A DNA stretch of 64,000 nt from Dysgonomonas gadei ATCC BAA-286 (GCF_000213555.1 NZ_GL891980.1:434001-498000), one strand, 5' to 3'; counted from the first letter of the stretch, positions 44,917 to 54,769 are shown. The notes: generated by a model from the sequence alone, not told the origin. A program made the numbers and translations.

Positions 44917-45891
44917 TCACACTATTAGTTTAGTAACATTCAAACCGTCAAATCTTGGTGATTTTGCAACGTTAAATTCATCTGGTAAGTAACCACATGA
45001 CATAACAAGGGTTATAACTTCCCGTTCGGGTACATTCAACAACCTCCTCATCTTTCCATCACGATCTTTACTTACACTCCAATTTAACGCACAAGAACCT
45101 ATTTCATAATAATGAAGAGCATATGCAAAAGTCATAGCAAACATGCCTGAATTTAAATACGATTCGTTTCTTTCAAATGCACTCTGAAATACTGAAACAT
45201 CTGAGGTAAACACAACCAAAGCGTTAGCCAAGTCTCCAAATCCCCTATTACCATTCTGTAGAGATAGGGCTTGTTTGATTATCTCTTTATTCTTTATAAT
45301 GTAAATTCTGTTAGGTTGCCGATTACATGCTGATGGTGATTTTTGTGCAAGATTTACGCAATCTTGTAATATATCTATTGGAATATCTTTTGACGAATAA
45401 TTCCTTACTGTATATCTCGATTCACAAAACTGTTTAAAATCGGCATGTTTATATTTTATAAAATCGGATTTTCTAAAGATTAATTGTTCTGATTTTTGGA
45501 ATATGTCTACTTTAATAGAGAGAGACTGTATTTTATCTAATAAAACCTGCTCCAAATTATAATTATGCTGCCGATGAAAATCTACATATTCATTCAGTAT
45601 CATAATTGAATGAGTAAATTCCATCTCACTACAGTTATAATTTCGATGTATATATAATTCGCATAAATCAATTAACGTATTTAGAGGTTTCGCACCAAAC
45701 CCTAATCTTGTTTCAGGCATTGTAAGGCCCTTTTCAATGACATGATATGTCATAGTAAGCAATCCTTTTACTTTATTTTCATTTGATAATTTATTCAGAG
45801 AGTTAGAATATTTCATATATCTCCTTATGTCATACAAATATGCTGTTATAATCAAATAATAAGCGCGCAATTTTTGATATATTTTTTTCAT
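44917..45891 (-). CDS. Nitroreductase family protein with N-terminal extension
   Basis: A 324-residue protein. The C-terminal ~180 residues are a flavin-binding nitroreductase fold (RYTVRNYSSKDIPID, AQKSPSACNRQPNRIYIIK). The first ~150 residues are an additional helical region found in capsule-associated members. Role in polysaccharide synthesis is unknown; a redox modification of a sugar or acyl group is conceivable. Confidence 0.75.
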   Translation of the reverse strand: MKKIYQKLRAYYLIITAYLYDIRRYMKYSNSLNKLSNENKVKGLLTMTYHVIEKGLTMPETRLGFGAKPLNTLIDLCELYIHRNYNCSEMEFTHSIMILNEYVDFHRQHNYNLEQVLLDKIQSLSIKVDIFQKSEQLIFRKSDFIKYKHADFKQFCESRYTVRNYSSKDIPIDILQDCVNLAQKSPSACNRQPNRIYIIKNKEIIKQALSLQNGNRGFGDLANALVVFTSDVSVFQSAFERNESYLNSGMFAMTFAYALHYYEIGSCALNWSVSKDRDGKMRRLLNVPEREVITLVMSCGYLPDEFNVAKSPRFDGLNVTKLIV

Positions 45892-45995
45892 TATTTTATA
45901 TATTTACTTATTTATTATATCATTATTATTTATTCTATTTCGTACTAGATTTGGCTAAATAAGATCTGCATTCAGACAACAAGCTAGTATAAGTA

Positions 45996-47534
45996 TTATT
46001 CTCTATTTATATTTAAAATGCTACGTAGTTTCTTTAATAAACCATTTAATGCTATTTTTTCTTCATCTTCCAATCCTGCAATATAAATGGTAATTATAAA
46101 TATAAAACATGATAAAGAGAATGTCAATAAAAAACGAAAATCCCAATGAACATATTCTGTAATAAAAAAGCATACAACTAAAGATGAGAAAGCAGGAAGC
46201 ATCGTTTTAAGAAAGACTTTTGCAACGAATTCTTTTATGGATAATCCTGCTAATTTTTCAAGAAAAAATATTCTAAAGAAACAGGCAATTGATTCAACAC
46301 AGATAAAACTTATTAGAACAAAATAGGGTGGATAATCCAATTTAAGTAGTATATATGCGATTGGTAAATTTAACAATAATAAAGAGCCTACAACTGCCTG
46401 ATAAACACGAATCTTCCCTGTAGCTTGCGCTGCTGATTGCAACCCGATTGTCCATTGTTTTACTAAAGTACCAATCAGCATTAATGAGCAAAAAGCAACA
46501 GTATGATCAGGTACTTTCTTCAACCAAATACCAAGTATAGCCGGCATTTCAAATATTGCAGGGATGGCTAATATTGCCAATAAGAAAAAACCATATTTAC
46601 ATGCAGACATGGATAGTTTTAACATTCGTTTCCTATCATTTTGTCCTTCACTCTTCATTATTTGAGGATTAATAGCACGAAGCATTGTCGCTGAGAAAAA
46701 ATTAATTTGTCCAGCCAATTGATTAGCTATCCCATATGCAGCATTAATCACCGTTCCAAAGAAAAGATTCAATAAAACTGCCAATCCTTGATTTCTCCCC
46801 ATACCACATAATACTCCAAATAGATTCCAACCTGCATATCCCGTTAATTCTTTCATTAACGGCTTATCATAACAATAGTGACGAATATCACACTCGTCAT
46901 ATTTTTTCAAACAATAAAAAGAATATATTAAGAAAGATATTAGACTGATAAACGCTGTTAAAACTCCAAATATGACTAGCTTATCAGAGTCTGAAATAAA
47001 AATTAGGGAAACCGCCACTCCCAATTTCAATAAGACTTCAATTATATTCACCACTGCAATCCAAAGCATATTCTCATGAGCGTTTAAGGATGCTGTAAAC
47101 GGAACTGAAATTATTGTAAAGAAAACCGATATTACCATCATATGGTAAATAATCTTAGCTACATCTAATCTTTGGCTTGGAATATTTAATACTGAATCAA
47201 ACAAAAAGGGACAGATAATTTCTAATAACAACACTATAATCAAACCAATTACAATATGAAGTATCCAGCTATTAGAAAATACTTTTTTCTGCATCAATAA
47301 GTTATTCGTTCCTTGATGATATGATAAATATCGTTGTGTTGAAACAGTCATCGCTGCATTTAAAAATGAAAGCATAGCTATAACGCCTGCAATTAGCGTA
47401 TATATACCATAATCTATATCTCCCAATATGTCTAAAACTACACGTGTTGTATAAAAAGTTATGCCTGCTGTCACAAACATCTTCCCATATAAAATAGTTG
47501 TATTAAATACAACTTTCTGCGCAGCATTCCCCAT
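45996..47534 (-). CDS. Wzx-like oligosaccharide flippase
   Basis: A 512-residue MATE/PST-family membrane protein with 13-14 transmembrane helices (N-terminus KVVFNTTILYGKMFVTAGIT; conserved WNLFGVLCGMGRNQGLAVLL region). Expected to flip the lipid-linked repeat unit across the inner membrane for Wzy. 104 nt separate it from the nitroreductase gene. Confidence 0.85.
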   Translation of the reverse strand: MGNAAQKVVFNTTILYGKMFVTAGITFYTTRVVLDILGDIDYGIYTLIAGVIAMLSFLNAAMTVSTQRYLSYHQGTNNLLMQKKVFSNSWILHIVIGLIIVLLLEIICPFLFDSVLNIPSQRLDVAKIIYHMMVISVFFTIISVPFTASLNAHENMLWIAVVNIIEVLLKLGVAVSLIFISDSDKLVIFGVLTAFISLISFLIYSFYCLKKYDECDIRHYCYDKPLMKELTGYAGWNLFGVLCGMGRNQGLAVLLNLFFGTVINAAYGIANQLAGQINFFSATMLRAINPQIMKSEGQNDRKRMLKLSMSACKYGFFLLAILAIPAIFEMPAILGIWLKKVPDHTVAFCSLMLIGTLVKQWTIGLQSAAQATGKIRVYQAVVGSLLLLNLPIAYILLKLDYPPYFVLISFICVESIACFFRIFFLEKLAGLSIKEFVAKVFLKTMLPAFSSLVVCFFITEYVHWDFRFLLTFSLSCFIFIITIYIAGLEDEEKIALNGLLKKLRSILNINRE

Positions 47535-47661
47535 ATTAAAAGTATTTTTCTCTTTACTACAACTAATATAATATTTTTATCTTCTACTATTATCAATCTC
47601 CATTCTATATATTTTATACAGATGTAGGGAGAATTTAGTAATTCAAAGGATCAAATTCATT

Positions 47662-48729
47662 TCATTTTTTAGCAAAATCAAATAAATCATCTTTCAGTAT
47701 CCATAAAACAGCACATGAGAATGCTAAAAACACAAAAATTGCCAGTACCATTTTCTTCGATAACCCTGAAGGTTCTATCGGCTGTACAACAGGCTGTATA
47801 ATAGTAAAAACTGGAGTTTTGTCTTGTACTTTAACTTTTGCCATTTGGAGTTGTTGAGCCATCTGATTGTAGAGCGAATATGCTAGATTTGCTTCATTTT
47901 GTAACTGTTCTTGGGTTGTTTTGAATCTGGCTGAGACAACATTCATATTCCCATCAATAAAGACTGCTAAATTCTTTTGTGCTTGATAATAATTCTCTTT
48001 TGATTCTTTATAAAGCTTCTCTGCATATATTAAATCTTTCCGAGCTTTCTGAGTTCGATAATCAATAATATATCCTTGCATATAAGATGTTAAAGTGTCA
48101 GCAACAAATGCTGATATTTGAGAACTTTGCATTGTGACAGAAATAGACGTTAGACTTGTATTCTTATCTGATTTTATTTCTAATCGATCTCTTAGACTAC
48201 CAATAACGACTATTTCGTCTTTAGAAATAAAAGTCTGATTATTAACACCAATAGAGTCTGACGGATTACTATCAGATGAAGAGAACATACCTGATAAAAA
48301 AGAAGGTAAACCTAAAATATAACTCCACCATGCTGTTTGCTGATGATTCTCAATATAATCATACAAGGTAGTGTTGACTCCTTCGTCTAAATCTTTTACA
48401 TTAATATTATATAATCCTTGTATAAAAGGTGTAGATTGAATAATATTTGGATAAATATCTGTTGATATAACATCTGTAGTTCCATTCAAATCAATTCCCG
48501 CCAAAGCAGCCAAAGATCCCATCTTTCCACCAGAAGCTTCATTTGAAGCCGGAAGCAATAATACAGTTGTTGTAAATTCTTTAGGCTTACTGAGTGCTAC
48601 AATTAATCCAAGGATTACACCTACACTTAACATCTTAAGTATAAATTTTTTATTCTTCCATAACTTACTAGCTAATTCCAATAAGTCGATCTCTTTGTCT
48701 TCAGTAATATTATTTTTTTTCTCTTCCAT
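47662..48729 (-). CDS. Wzz-type chain-length regulator
   Basis: A 355-residue polysaccharide co-polymerase: Wzz N-terminal domain with transmembrane helix near residue 35 (FILKMLSVGVILGLIVAL), a long periplasmic coiled-coil region (residues ~200-300), and a second helix near the C-terminus (IQPVVQPIEPSGLSKKMVLA, the usual Pro-rich lead-in). No tyrosine-kinase domain is fused, unlike Wzc. It follows wza by 4 nt. Confidence 0.9.
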   Translation of the reverse strand: MEEKKNNITEDKEIDLLELASKLWKNKKFILKMLSVGVILGLIVALSKPKEFTTTVLLLPASNEASGGKMGSLAALAGIDLNGTTDVISTDIYPNIIQSTPFIQGLYNINVKDLDEGVNTTLYDYIENHQQTAWWSYILGLPSFLSGMFSSSDSNPSDSIGVNNQTFISKDEIVVIGSLRDRLEIKSDKNTSLTSISVTMQSSQISAFVADTLTSYMQGYIIDYRTQKARKDLIYAEKLYKESKENYYQAQKNLAVFIDGNMNVVSARFKTTQEQLQNEANLAYSLYNQMAQQLQMAKVKVQDKTPVFTIIQPVVQPIEPSGLSKKMVLAIFVFLAFSCAVLWILKDDLFDFAKK

Positions 48730-48733
48730 AGCT

Positions 48734-51106
48734 TTATTTAGTCAATGCATTAATCAATAAAGCCACAACCGACGCCATCGAAGTTATACTTGTACCAATA
48801 CTAATAGTTTCTGCCAATGTCATTTTTTGTTTTTGCTCTTTGGTTGGGACTACTATTTCACAACCAGGTTGAATAGCATCTTTACTTGAACCTTTAACCT
48901 TTGCAACTGTTCCATTCATATAAACAATGTATGCTCTCTTCTTCTGAGCCACATCATTATAGCCTCCGGCCTGATCAATATAATATGAAACCTTTTCTCC
49001 TTTTTTGTAAAGTATAGTATTCGGGTACATTACGGCTCCATTAATTTTCACTGTATTATCATACTCCGGAATCATTAGCCTGTCTCCGGGTTTTAAAACC
49101 AAATCAAATTCCGATCTAGGATACTTAAGAGCCATATCCAATTCTATCCCTATTGAATAGTATTTCTCCACATCCATCAATTCCGAAGATATAGAATCTG
49201 TTGATCCACTTTCAGATATCATCCTAATAGATTTTTTCTGACTTGCTATTTCTGCTTGTGATTTTTCTCTTACCAATTTTGCTCCTTGAGAATATGCATG
49301 TGGTGTTAAATTTCCTGCCCGAGCAATTATATCAGAGATCCGCTCTGTTTTCTCTTTAAGGGCATAAGTTCCAGGGAACAAAACCTCTCCCTGAAGTTCA
49401 ATATTACGTTGTTCAATATATCCCGGACTTCTACGCACATACACTTGATCATATGGCATCAATGCAAAATTAGAGACTCCATCCACAATTAAACCATCTT
49501 TTATACTAAAAGTAAATGTTTCTGCAATCACAGATTGACTTTCCGTACTCATGGGGTCTACTATTCTTCGGGCAACATCAACCTTAGCGGTAGATGCTGA
49601 TCCTAATAATCCTCCAGCTCGGATTATAAGATCTTCAATTGTTGTATTATCTGCATATTTATATGAACCAGGATTTGCCACATTTCCATATATAGCAAAG
49701 TTACCTAAGTCCATAACAACAGCATTTGTGGCAACAAATAAGACATCATTTTTTCTCAATACTATATCGCTGACGGTACCTTTAAGAAGCGAACTTAAGT
49801 TAATTGATAAATTCTCTATTGTTAAATCAGCCTTTTCTCTTGTCAATATAGCCCTGCTTAAAAATGCATCATCTTTCAGTCCACCTGCTTTTTCTATCAA
49901 ATCCTTGACTGTCTTTATATCTTTTCCGATCTCATAGTAGCCTGACCGATAAACAGCACCCTGAACCTCTACTCTGTTTTCATATAGATTTAACCCAGCA
50001 TGAATTGTAATCTGGTCTCCATCGTCAAGAATAAAGTTTTTAAAGTTATCAGATGCTAATGTAAACACCTTATCGTAACCTCCAGTTTTCCTCACTAATC
50101 CAGCCTCATTCCGGTATGCATCACCTACAAAGCCGCCAGAATACTTAATTAAATCGGCTAAAGTTTCCTGAGAAGTCATCTCATAAAACATCGGGCGCTT
50201 TACTTTCCCTGTTATTTCAACCAATGATATATATGGTGGGACAATAATAATATCTCCATCATTTAATCGTATATCTCCACTTGAATCGCCGTCCAATAAA
50301 TATTTATAAATATCCACCGTTTTAATTAATTTTCCTTTACGATACAATTGAATCATTCTTAGTGATCCTATTTCATTTATACCTCCTGCATTATATAATG
50401 CATGAAAGACTGAAGATAATGAAGACATGGAATAAGTGCCTGGAACCGACACCTCACCCATTATATTTATTTGAATAGTTCTTATCTGCCCTAAAGTAAG
50501 TTTTATTTGTGAAGCACCCTCATAATCACCTATTCCAGAATAAAGACCGGAAAATTTCTGTTGAACATAATCGTTCGCTTCCTTAATTGTCATTCCACTT
50601 AAATAAACAGGTCCCAGTCGATCAACCCTGATACTTCCTTCCGGAGATATAGTCTGTCGCACAGATGCTTGTGATGCCCCCCAAATATCAATCACGACCT
50701 CGTCTCCAGGTCCGAGTTTATAATCTTCGGGGGTAGGAATATTAACATTCGGGGTAAAAGATAAATTTTTCTTATTAAATATATCTTTTCCAAATATTCT
50801 CTGTTTATTTTCTACTGTTGGCTGGTTGGCCATTGTTTCATCCAACACGTCAGTCCGCAATTTTGAATCATCATTAATAACCCCAGGAGAGACCACCTGC
50901 CGTTGTTGATTTTGCTGATCTTTTATCCTCTCCACCTGTCCTTGCGTCACACCTCTTTTTAACAACTCGGCAGCTATTGATTGCTGAGATGTCCCCTTAT
51001 CCATTTCAGACTTGACATAGCTGATCACCTGATCATCTGACATTTGAGCAAAAAGGGAACAAATCGAAATTAAAAAAGTAAATAAATAAAGAATAAGTCT
51101 TTTCAT
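48734..51106 (-). CDS. Outer-membrane polysaccharide export protein, SLBB repeats (Wza-like)
   Basis: A 790-residue exported protein with a signal peptide ending near LFAQM. After an N-terminal Gln-rich region, the polysaccharide export domain begins at YKLGPGDEVVIDIWGAS (~residue 130), and several SLBB domains follow (e.g. VSVPGTYSMSS, VQGAVYRSGYYEIG, IYGNVANPGSYKYA, LQGEVLFPGTYALKE). It is much longer than E. coli Wza (~380), as is normal in Bacteroidetes. First gene of the capsule operon, preceded by a ~200-nt leader. Confidence 0.92.
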   Translation of the reverse strand: MKRLILYLFTFLISICSLFAQMSDDQVISYVKSEMDKGTSQQSIAAELLKRGVTQGQVERIKDQQNQQRQVVSPGVINDDSKLRTDVLDETMANQPTVENKQRIFGKDIFNKKNLSFTPNVNIPTPEDYKLGPGDEVVIDIWGASQASVRQTISPEGSIRVDRLGPVYLSGMTIKEANDYVQQKFSGLYSGIGDYEGASQIKLTLGQIRTIQINIMGEVSVPGTYSMSSLSSVFHALYNAGGINEIGSLRMIQLYRKGKLIKTVDIYKYLLDGDSSGDIRLNDGDIIIVPPYISLVEITGKVKRPMFYEMTSQETLADLIKYSGGFVGDAYRNEAGLVRKTGGYDKVFTLASDNFKNFILDDGDQITIHAGLNLYENRVEVQGAVYRSGYYEIGKDIKTVKDLIEKAGGLKDDAFLSRAILTREKADLTIENLSINLSSLLKGTVSDIVLRKNDVLFVATNAVVMDLGNFAIYGNVANPGSYKYADNTTIEDLIIRAGGLLGSASTAKVDVARRIVDPMSTESQSVIAETFTFSIKDGLIVDGVSNFALMPYDQVYVRRSPGYIEQRNIELQGEVLFPGTYALKEKTERISDIIARAGNLTPHAYSQGAKLVREKSQAEIASQKKSIRMISESGSTDSISSELMDVEKYYSIGIELDMALKYPRSEFDLVLKPGDRLMIPEYDNTVKINGAVMYPNTILYKKGEKVSYYIDQAGGYNDVAQKKRAYIVYMNGTVAKVKGSSKDAIQPGCEIVVPTKEQKQKMTLAETISIGTSITSMASVVALLINALTK

Positions 51107-51311
51107 ATATTTGAGTTAATTTTTCCGGGAATTTATGATTCTCTAATTGAGTAATATAACTTATTGCTGTTTCTTTTATTTTGTATAAGGTATTCTCTGC
51201 CGAAAAACCACAGAGGTATTTTATCTTCATTAAATAAACACATAGCTCATAAAATCAAATAGTTGCAACGGTCACATCAGCCGTACTATTCTCCTTCTTT
51301 TTTTAGCGCTA

Positions 51312-51341
51312 CAAATGTAGACATTTTTTAGCTGAAAACAA
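51312..51341 (-). promoter_or_regulatory. Capsule operon promoter and long leader
   Basis: Minus-strand TACATTTG (complement of 51312-51319) with a TTG exactly 19 nt upstream (complement of 51339-51341) is a canonical Bacteroidetes promoter. The first gene begins at 51106, so the leader would be ~200 nt. I see no strong terminator in the leader; a short CTCTG/CAGAG stem is present around 51200. The rest of the 302-nt spacer has no other signal. Confidence 0.65.
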
Positions 51342-51408
51342 GCGTATTATCAACAAACATTTTGTCTTTTATCTAACCATCATAAAATGCAATGTAATGA
51401 TAAAACAG

Positions 51409-52005
51409 TTATTCTTTATTCAAATATCCGAATAATTCTTCCTCCACAATACAGCATATTGTATGCCCGATAAGGATATGAGATTCTTGTATACGTGGAG
51501 TCTCATCAGATGGAACTTTTATGGATATATCACAAATATCCGCAACACGGCCTCCTCCTTTTCCTGTAAAGACAATCGTCTTAACTCCTTTATCCTTGCA
51601 TGCAATCAGAGCTCTATGTATATTCTCGGAATTACCGGAAGTAGTGATCCCTATAAAAACATCTCCAGCCTGGCCATGAGCTTGAACCTGACGTTCAAAC
51701 AGCCGGTCAAAACCATAATCGTTACCTATAGCTGTCAGAATAGACGTATCTGTAGACAACGCAATAGACGGAATACCAGGCCGGTCAAAATAAAATCGAC
51801 TAACAAATTCTCCAGCAATATGCTGAGCGTCGGCTGCACTCCCACCATTACCGGCCAGCAAGGTCTTAAATCCCTTCCGATAAGCCTCTGTAACCATTTC
51901 CGCTGCATCCTGAATATTCTTCAACAAAGCAACATCAGTCAATATTGCTTCTTTCACAGAAATCGACTTCTCTATCTGGTTCTTAATTATACTTTCAGTA
52001 TCCAT
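51409..52005 (-). CDS. gmhA: D-sedoheptulose-7-phosphate isomerase
   Basis: A 198-residue SIS-domain isomerase that makes D-glycero-D-manno-heptose 7-phosphate for heptose units of LPS, S-layer or capsule glycans. Motifs AGNGGSAADAQHIAGEF and GITTSGNSENI are characteristic. I place the start at the ATG at 52005 (MDTESIIKNQ); an ATG at 52014 is also possible, while a TTG at 52029 lies in the -7 promoter element TAATTTTG. No gmhB or hldE follows. Confidence 0.9.
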   Translation of the reverse strand: MDTESIIKNQIEKSISVKEAILTDVALLKNIQDAAEMVTEAYRKGFKTLLAGNGGSAADAQHIAGEFVSRFYFDRPGIPSIALSTDTSILTAIGNDYGFDRLFERQVQAHGQAGDVFIGITTSGNSENIHRALIACKDKGVKTIVFTGKGGGRVADICDISIKVPSDETPRIQESHILIGHTICCIVEEELFGYLNKE

Positions 52006-52026
52006 AATCCACATTTCTTTTTTGTA

Positions 52027-52034
52027 CAAAATTA
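52027..52034 (-). promoter_or_regulatory. gmhA promoter, -7 element
   Basis: Minus-strand TAATTTTG (complement of 52027-52034) matches TAnnTTTG; the ATG at 52005 is 21 nt further on, so the leader is very short. Confidence 0.5.
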
Positions 52035-52197
52035 ATGCTTTTATATCAAACTACACTTTTTTATGAATAGTCTTTTCTACAGTCCCTATCATACACCATA
52101 AAACACGAGCAAAACCTTTTACATCTTGAGCGTGACCACAATGCATCAATTGAAAAATAAAATCCTTTTTTTACTACAAAATTATTCAGCTTATGCT

Positions 52198-52205
52198 TAT
52201 ATTTG
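52198..52205 (+). promoter_or_regulatory. Promoter-like -7 element next to the HU/SPOR gene start
   Basis: TATATTTG matches TAnnTTTG and ends only 4 nt before the ATG at 52210. If used, the mRNA would be leaderless or nearly so. Confidence 0.35.
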
Positions 52206-52209
52206 CATT

Positions 52210-53142
52210 ATGGAAAAAACAATATTTAAATACTTAGAATTTTCACTTCCTATACACAATTGTGTTATTATACCCGATTTCGGAGGCTTCATATTAAACA
52301 TGGAACCGGCAGCATTCTTATCCAACGGCGAAATCAAATCACCTAAACACAGTATTGTTTTCAATCCGGAACTGAATCATAATGATGGAATTATTGCATC
52401 ATATATAGCCAAAGACGAGAAGATATCCTATAACGCTGCATGCAAAAAGATAAAAGAATTTGTGACAGTAATTAAAACGAATCTGAAAGATGGCAAAACT
52501 GTTTCATTTGGCAACCTTGGTTCATTTACAACTGATGCTGAAGGAAATATTCTTTTCGCACAGAACAGATCGATTATACATCCCGGTTTATTTGGATTAT
52601 ACCCTACCAGCATAAAACAATTGGCCGAAATAGATAAAATCATTGTAAGAGATAAAAGAAATCTGTCCATAAAATATACAATTGGTGCCGTCGCTGCCGG
52701 TGTAGCCGCGATTGCACTTTTCATCACCCCCATCAACATTAAAGACAGCAATAACAGAACCTCTCAAAAAGCTGATTTTATATCTGCAATTACAAGCTCG
52801 TTATCACAACGTAATAGCGAAATTGTTAAAGATCTGGACAACAAGACCGAAAACGGGCAAATCACCAACACAGCTGAAAATAGCCTGGTCAAGCCCAAAT
52901 CCGGACGTATCTATTATATTATTGTCGGAGGAGAAGACACAATGGATAGAGCGAACAATCTGCTTTCTAAAATTAAGAAAAATGGATTTAATGATGCAGA
53001 CATTATAGAAGGAAGCGACAGATACAGAATATATATATCTTCGTTTGAGGATAAGACACAGGCCGAATCATTTCTTGACTCTTTCAGGAAAGAGAACCCG
53101 AAATTTGAAACGGCATGGCTTTATTCCAAAAGAAACAACTAA
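52210..53142 (+). CDS. HU-CCDC81 and SPOR domain-containing protein
   Basis: A 310-residue protein with two bacterial HU-CCDC81-like domains (residues 1-~140; IPDFGGFILNM and TVSFGNLGSFTTD), one transmembrane helix near residue 160 (IGAVAAGVAAIALFI) and a C-terminal SPOR domain (~residues 230-310; GRIYYIIVGGEDTMDRA, YRIYISSFEDKTQAE). SPOR domains bind denuded peptidoglycan at division septa; the HU-like part may bind DNA or protein. I place the start at 52210 (MEKTIFKYL), the usual family N-terminus. Ends at a bidirectional terminator. Confidence 0.85.
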   Translation: MEKTIFKYLEFSLPIHNCVIIPDFGGFILNMEPAAFLSNGEIKSPKHSIVFNPELNHNDGIIASYIAKDEKISYNAACKKIKEFVTVIKTNLKDGKTVSFGNLGSFTTDAEGNILFAQNRSIIHPGLFGLYPTSIKQLAEIDKIIVRDKRNLSIKYTIGAVAAGVAAIALFITPINIKDSNNRTSQKADFISAITSSLSQRNSEIVKDLDNKTENGQITNTAENSLVKPKSGRIYYIIVGGEDTMDRANNLLSKIKKNGFNDADIIEGSDRYRIYISSFEDKTQAESFLDSFRKENPKFETAWLYSKRNN

Positions 53143-53164
53143 ACTCATCATATTACAGGAAACA

Positions 53165-53198
53165 GGAAAGTCCGGGAGTTCCGGACTTTCCTTATTTT
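53165..53198. terminator. Bidirectional terminator between the HU/SPOR gene and upp
   Basis: Perfect 11-bp stem GGAAAGTCCGG (53165-53175) with CCGGACTTTCC (53181-53191), loop GAGTT, then TTATTTT. It serves the plus-strand gene and possibly upp. Confidence 0.88.
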
Positions 53199-53212
53199 AG
53201 CGTTATCTTTTT

Positions 53213-53869
53213 TTACTCTTTTTCTCCATATGCTAAATCTCCGGCATCTCCCAGTCCCGGAATAATATAGGCATATTCATTCAGCTCCGGATCTATTGCC
53301 GCTGCCCAGATAGTAGTCCTGTCTTTAGGGAAGTTTTGCTCGCAATAATCTATCGCTTGCCGACTTGCAATAATAGTTGCAATATGAATATGTTTCGGTT
53401 GGCCTTTTGTCAGCAATGCCTGATATGACAAATCCATACTTCCACCTGTCGCTAACATCGGATCTGTAAGGATCAGTATCTTATCCTCAATTCGGGGGGA
53501 TGCTATATATTCGATATGCACATGAAAGCTCTGATGGTTTTCACGATACTTCCTATATGCTGAAACAAATGCGTTCTCTGCCTGATCGAAACAATTCAGA
53601 AAGCCATGATGATATACCAGTCCGGCACGCAGAATAGTACCTATTACAATAGGGTCGGAGGGAACGTTTGTTACCGAAGTACCTAGTGGAGTCACAGTTT
53701 CTAAAGGGAAATAATTCAACGTCTTACTTATCTCATAAGCCATAATTTCCCCTATCCTTTCTATATTACGCCTGAAGCGCATGCTGTCTTTTTGGATTTC
53801 CACATCGCGCAGTTCACTGACAAAACGATTCAATACAGTGTTTTGTTCCGATAAATTTATTGTTTTCAT
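53213..53869 (-). CDS. upp: Uracil phosphoribosyltransferase
   Basis: A 218-residue type I phosphoribosyltransferase for pyrimidine salvage (uracil + PRPP to UMP). The PRPP-binding motif is ILTDPMLATGGSM, and the C-terminal YAYIIPGLGDAGDLAYG is the uracil-binding signature. Start at the ATG at 53869 (MKTINLSEQN). It lies 62 nt after aroE on the same strand. Confidence 0.93.
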   Translation of the reverse strand: MKTINLSEQNTVLNRFVSELRDVEIQKDSMRFRRNIERIGEIMAYEISKTLNYFPLETVTPLGTSVTNVPSDPIVIGTILRAGLVYHHGFLNCFDQAENAFVSAYRKYRENHQSFHVHIEYIASPRIEDKILILTDPMLATGGSMDLSYQALLTKGQPKHIHIATIIASRQAIDYCEQNFPKDRTTIWAAAIDPELNEYAYIIPGLGDAGDLAYGEKE

Positions 53870-53931
53870 TATTATATTTTGATCCAAATTTAATTGTTTT
53901 CTTTCAATTTCACAGAATTGATAATAAAAAT

Positions 53932-54675
53932 TTATCTATTCCATATATCCCAGGCTGCCAAAGCCTGCAATTCAAGCATTTCTGCACCATTTTTCACCTT
54001 AGCACCTCTTTCTTTTCCCAACCTCAGAAACCTTGTTTCGGCCGGATTATAAACCAGATCATACAACAAGCAATCCCGGGTCAGATACTGATAGGGGATA
54101 TCCGGCGCTTCATCTACATTAGGGAATGTACCCAGTGGCGACGCATTCACAATTACCGTATATTCACTAAATATATCTTTATCCAAATCCTGATATTGTA
54201 ATTGTCCTGCTTTGGGTGTACGGGAAACGTAAGTAAAATCCAAACCGAGATTCTTCAACCCTCCGGCTACCGCTTTGGATGCTCCTCCAGTTCCCAAAAT
54301 CAAAGCTTTCTTATGAATATCTTTATTGATAAGTGGAGCAATAGAATTCCGGAAACCTACAATATCTGAATTATATCCTATCAGTTTAACCTTCGATCCG
54401 CTTCTTACTACTTTTATTACATTTACCGCTCCGAGTTCTCTGGTCTGAGGATCCAGATCGTCTAAGTATTGAATCACCTTTTCCTTATAGGGAATAGTAA
54501 CATTCAATCCTCTGAGATTCGGATGCGAACTTACAATATCCGGAAATAAAGAAATCTCAGGAATTTCAAATTTCACATATTCTGCATCAATACTCTCCTT
54601 CGAAAATTTCTCTGTAAAAAACCGGGGAGAAAAGGACTGAGCTAAAGGGTTCCCCACAATTCCATATAAATCCAT
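53932..54675 (-). CDS. aroE: Shikimate dehydrogenase
   Basis: A 247-residue NADP-dependent enzyme reducing 3-dehydroshikimate in aromatic amino acid synthesis. Motifs: YGIVGNPLAQSFSPRFF at the N-terminus, NVTIPYKEKV with catalytic Lys, ELGAVNVIK, and GTGGASKAVAGGL as the nucleotide site. I start at the ATG at 54675 (MDLYGIVGN); 22 extra upstream codons are untypical for the family. Follows the OmpH-like gene by ~95 nt. Confidence 0.94.
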   Translation of the reverse strand: MDLYGIVGNPLAQSFSPRFFTEKFSKESIDAEYVKFEIPEISLFPDIVSSHPNLRGLNVTIPYKEKVIQYLDDLDPQTRELGAVNVIKVVRSGSKVKLIGYNSDIVGFRNSIAPLINKDIHKKALILGTGGASKAVAGGLKNLGLDFTYVSRTPKAGQLQYQDLDKDIFSEYTVIVNASPLGTFPNVDEAPDIPYQYLTRDCLLYDLVYNPAETRFLRLGKERGAKVKNGAEMLELQALAAWDIWNR

Positions 54676-54769
54676 AATATCAATAAATTTAATTTTAAGA
54701 GCTGAGAAGGTATAAAAAAATAGGATAATACCAATTGGCAATTATCCTATTTCTATATTTTTAATTCTT

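Noticed and set aside
51033..51230. 65-codon frame in the capsule leader overlapping wza
   Set aside because: No family match, low-complexity composition, and it would overlap the SLBB export gene in another frame by ~70 nt. A leader peptide cannot be excluded but has no support.
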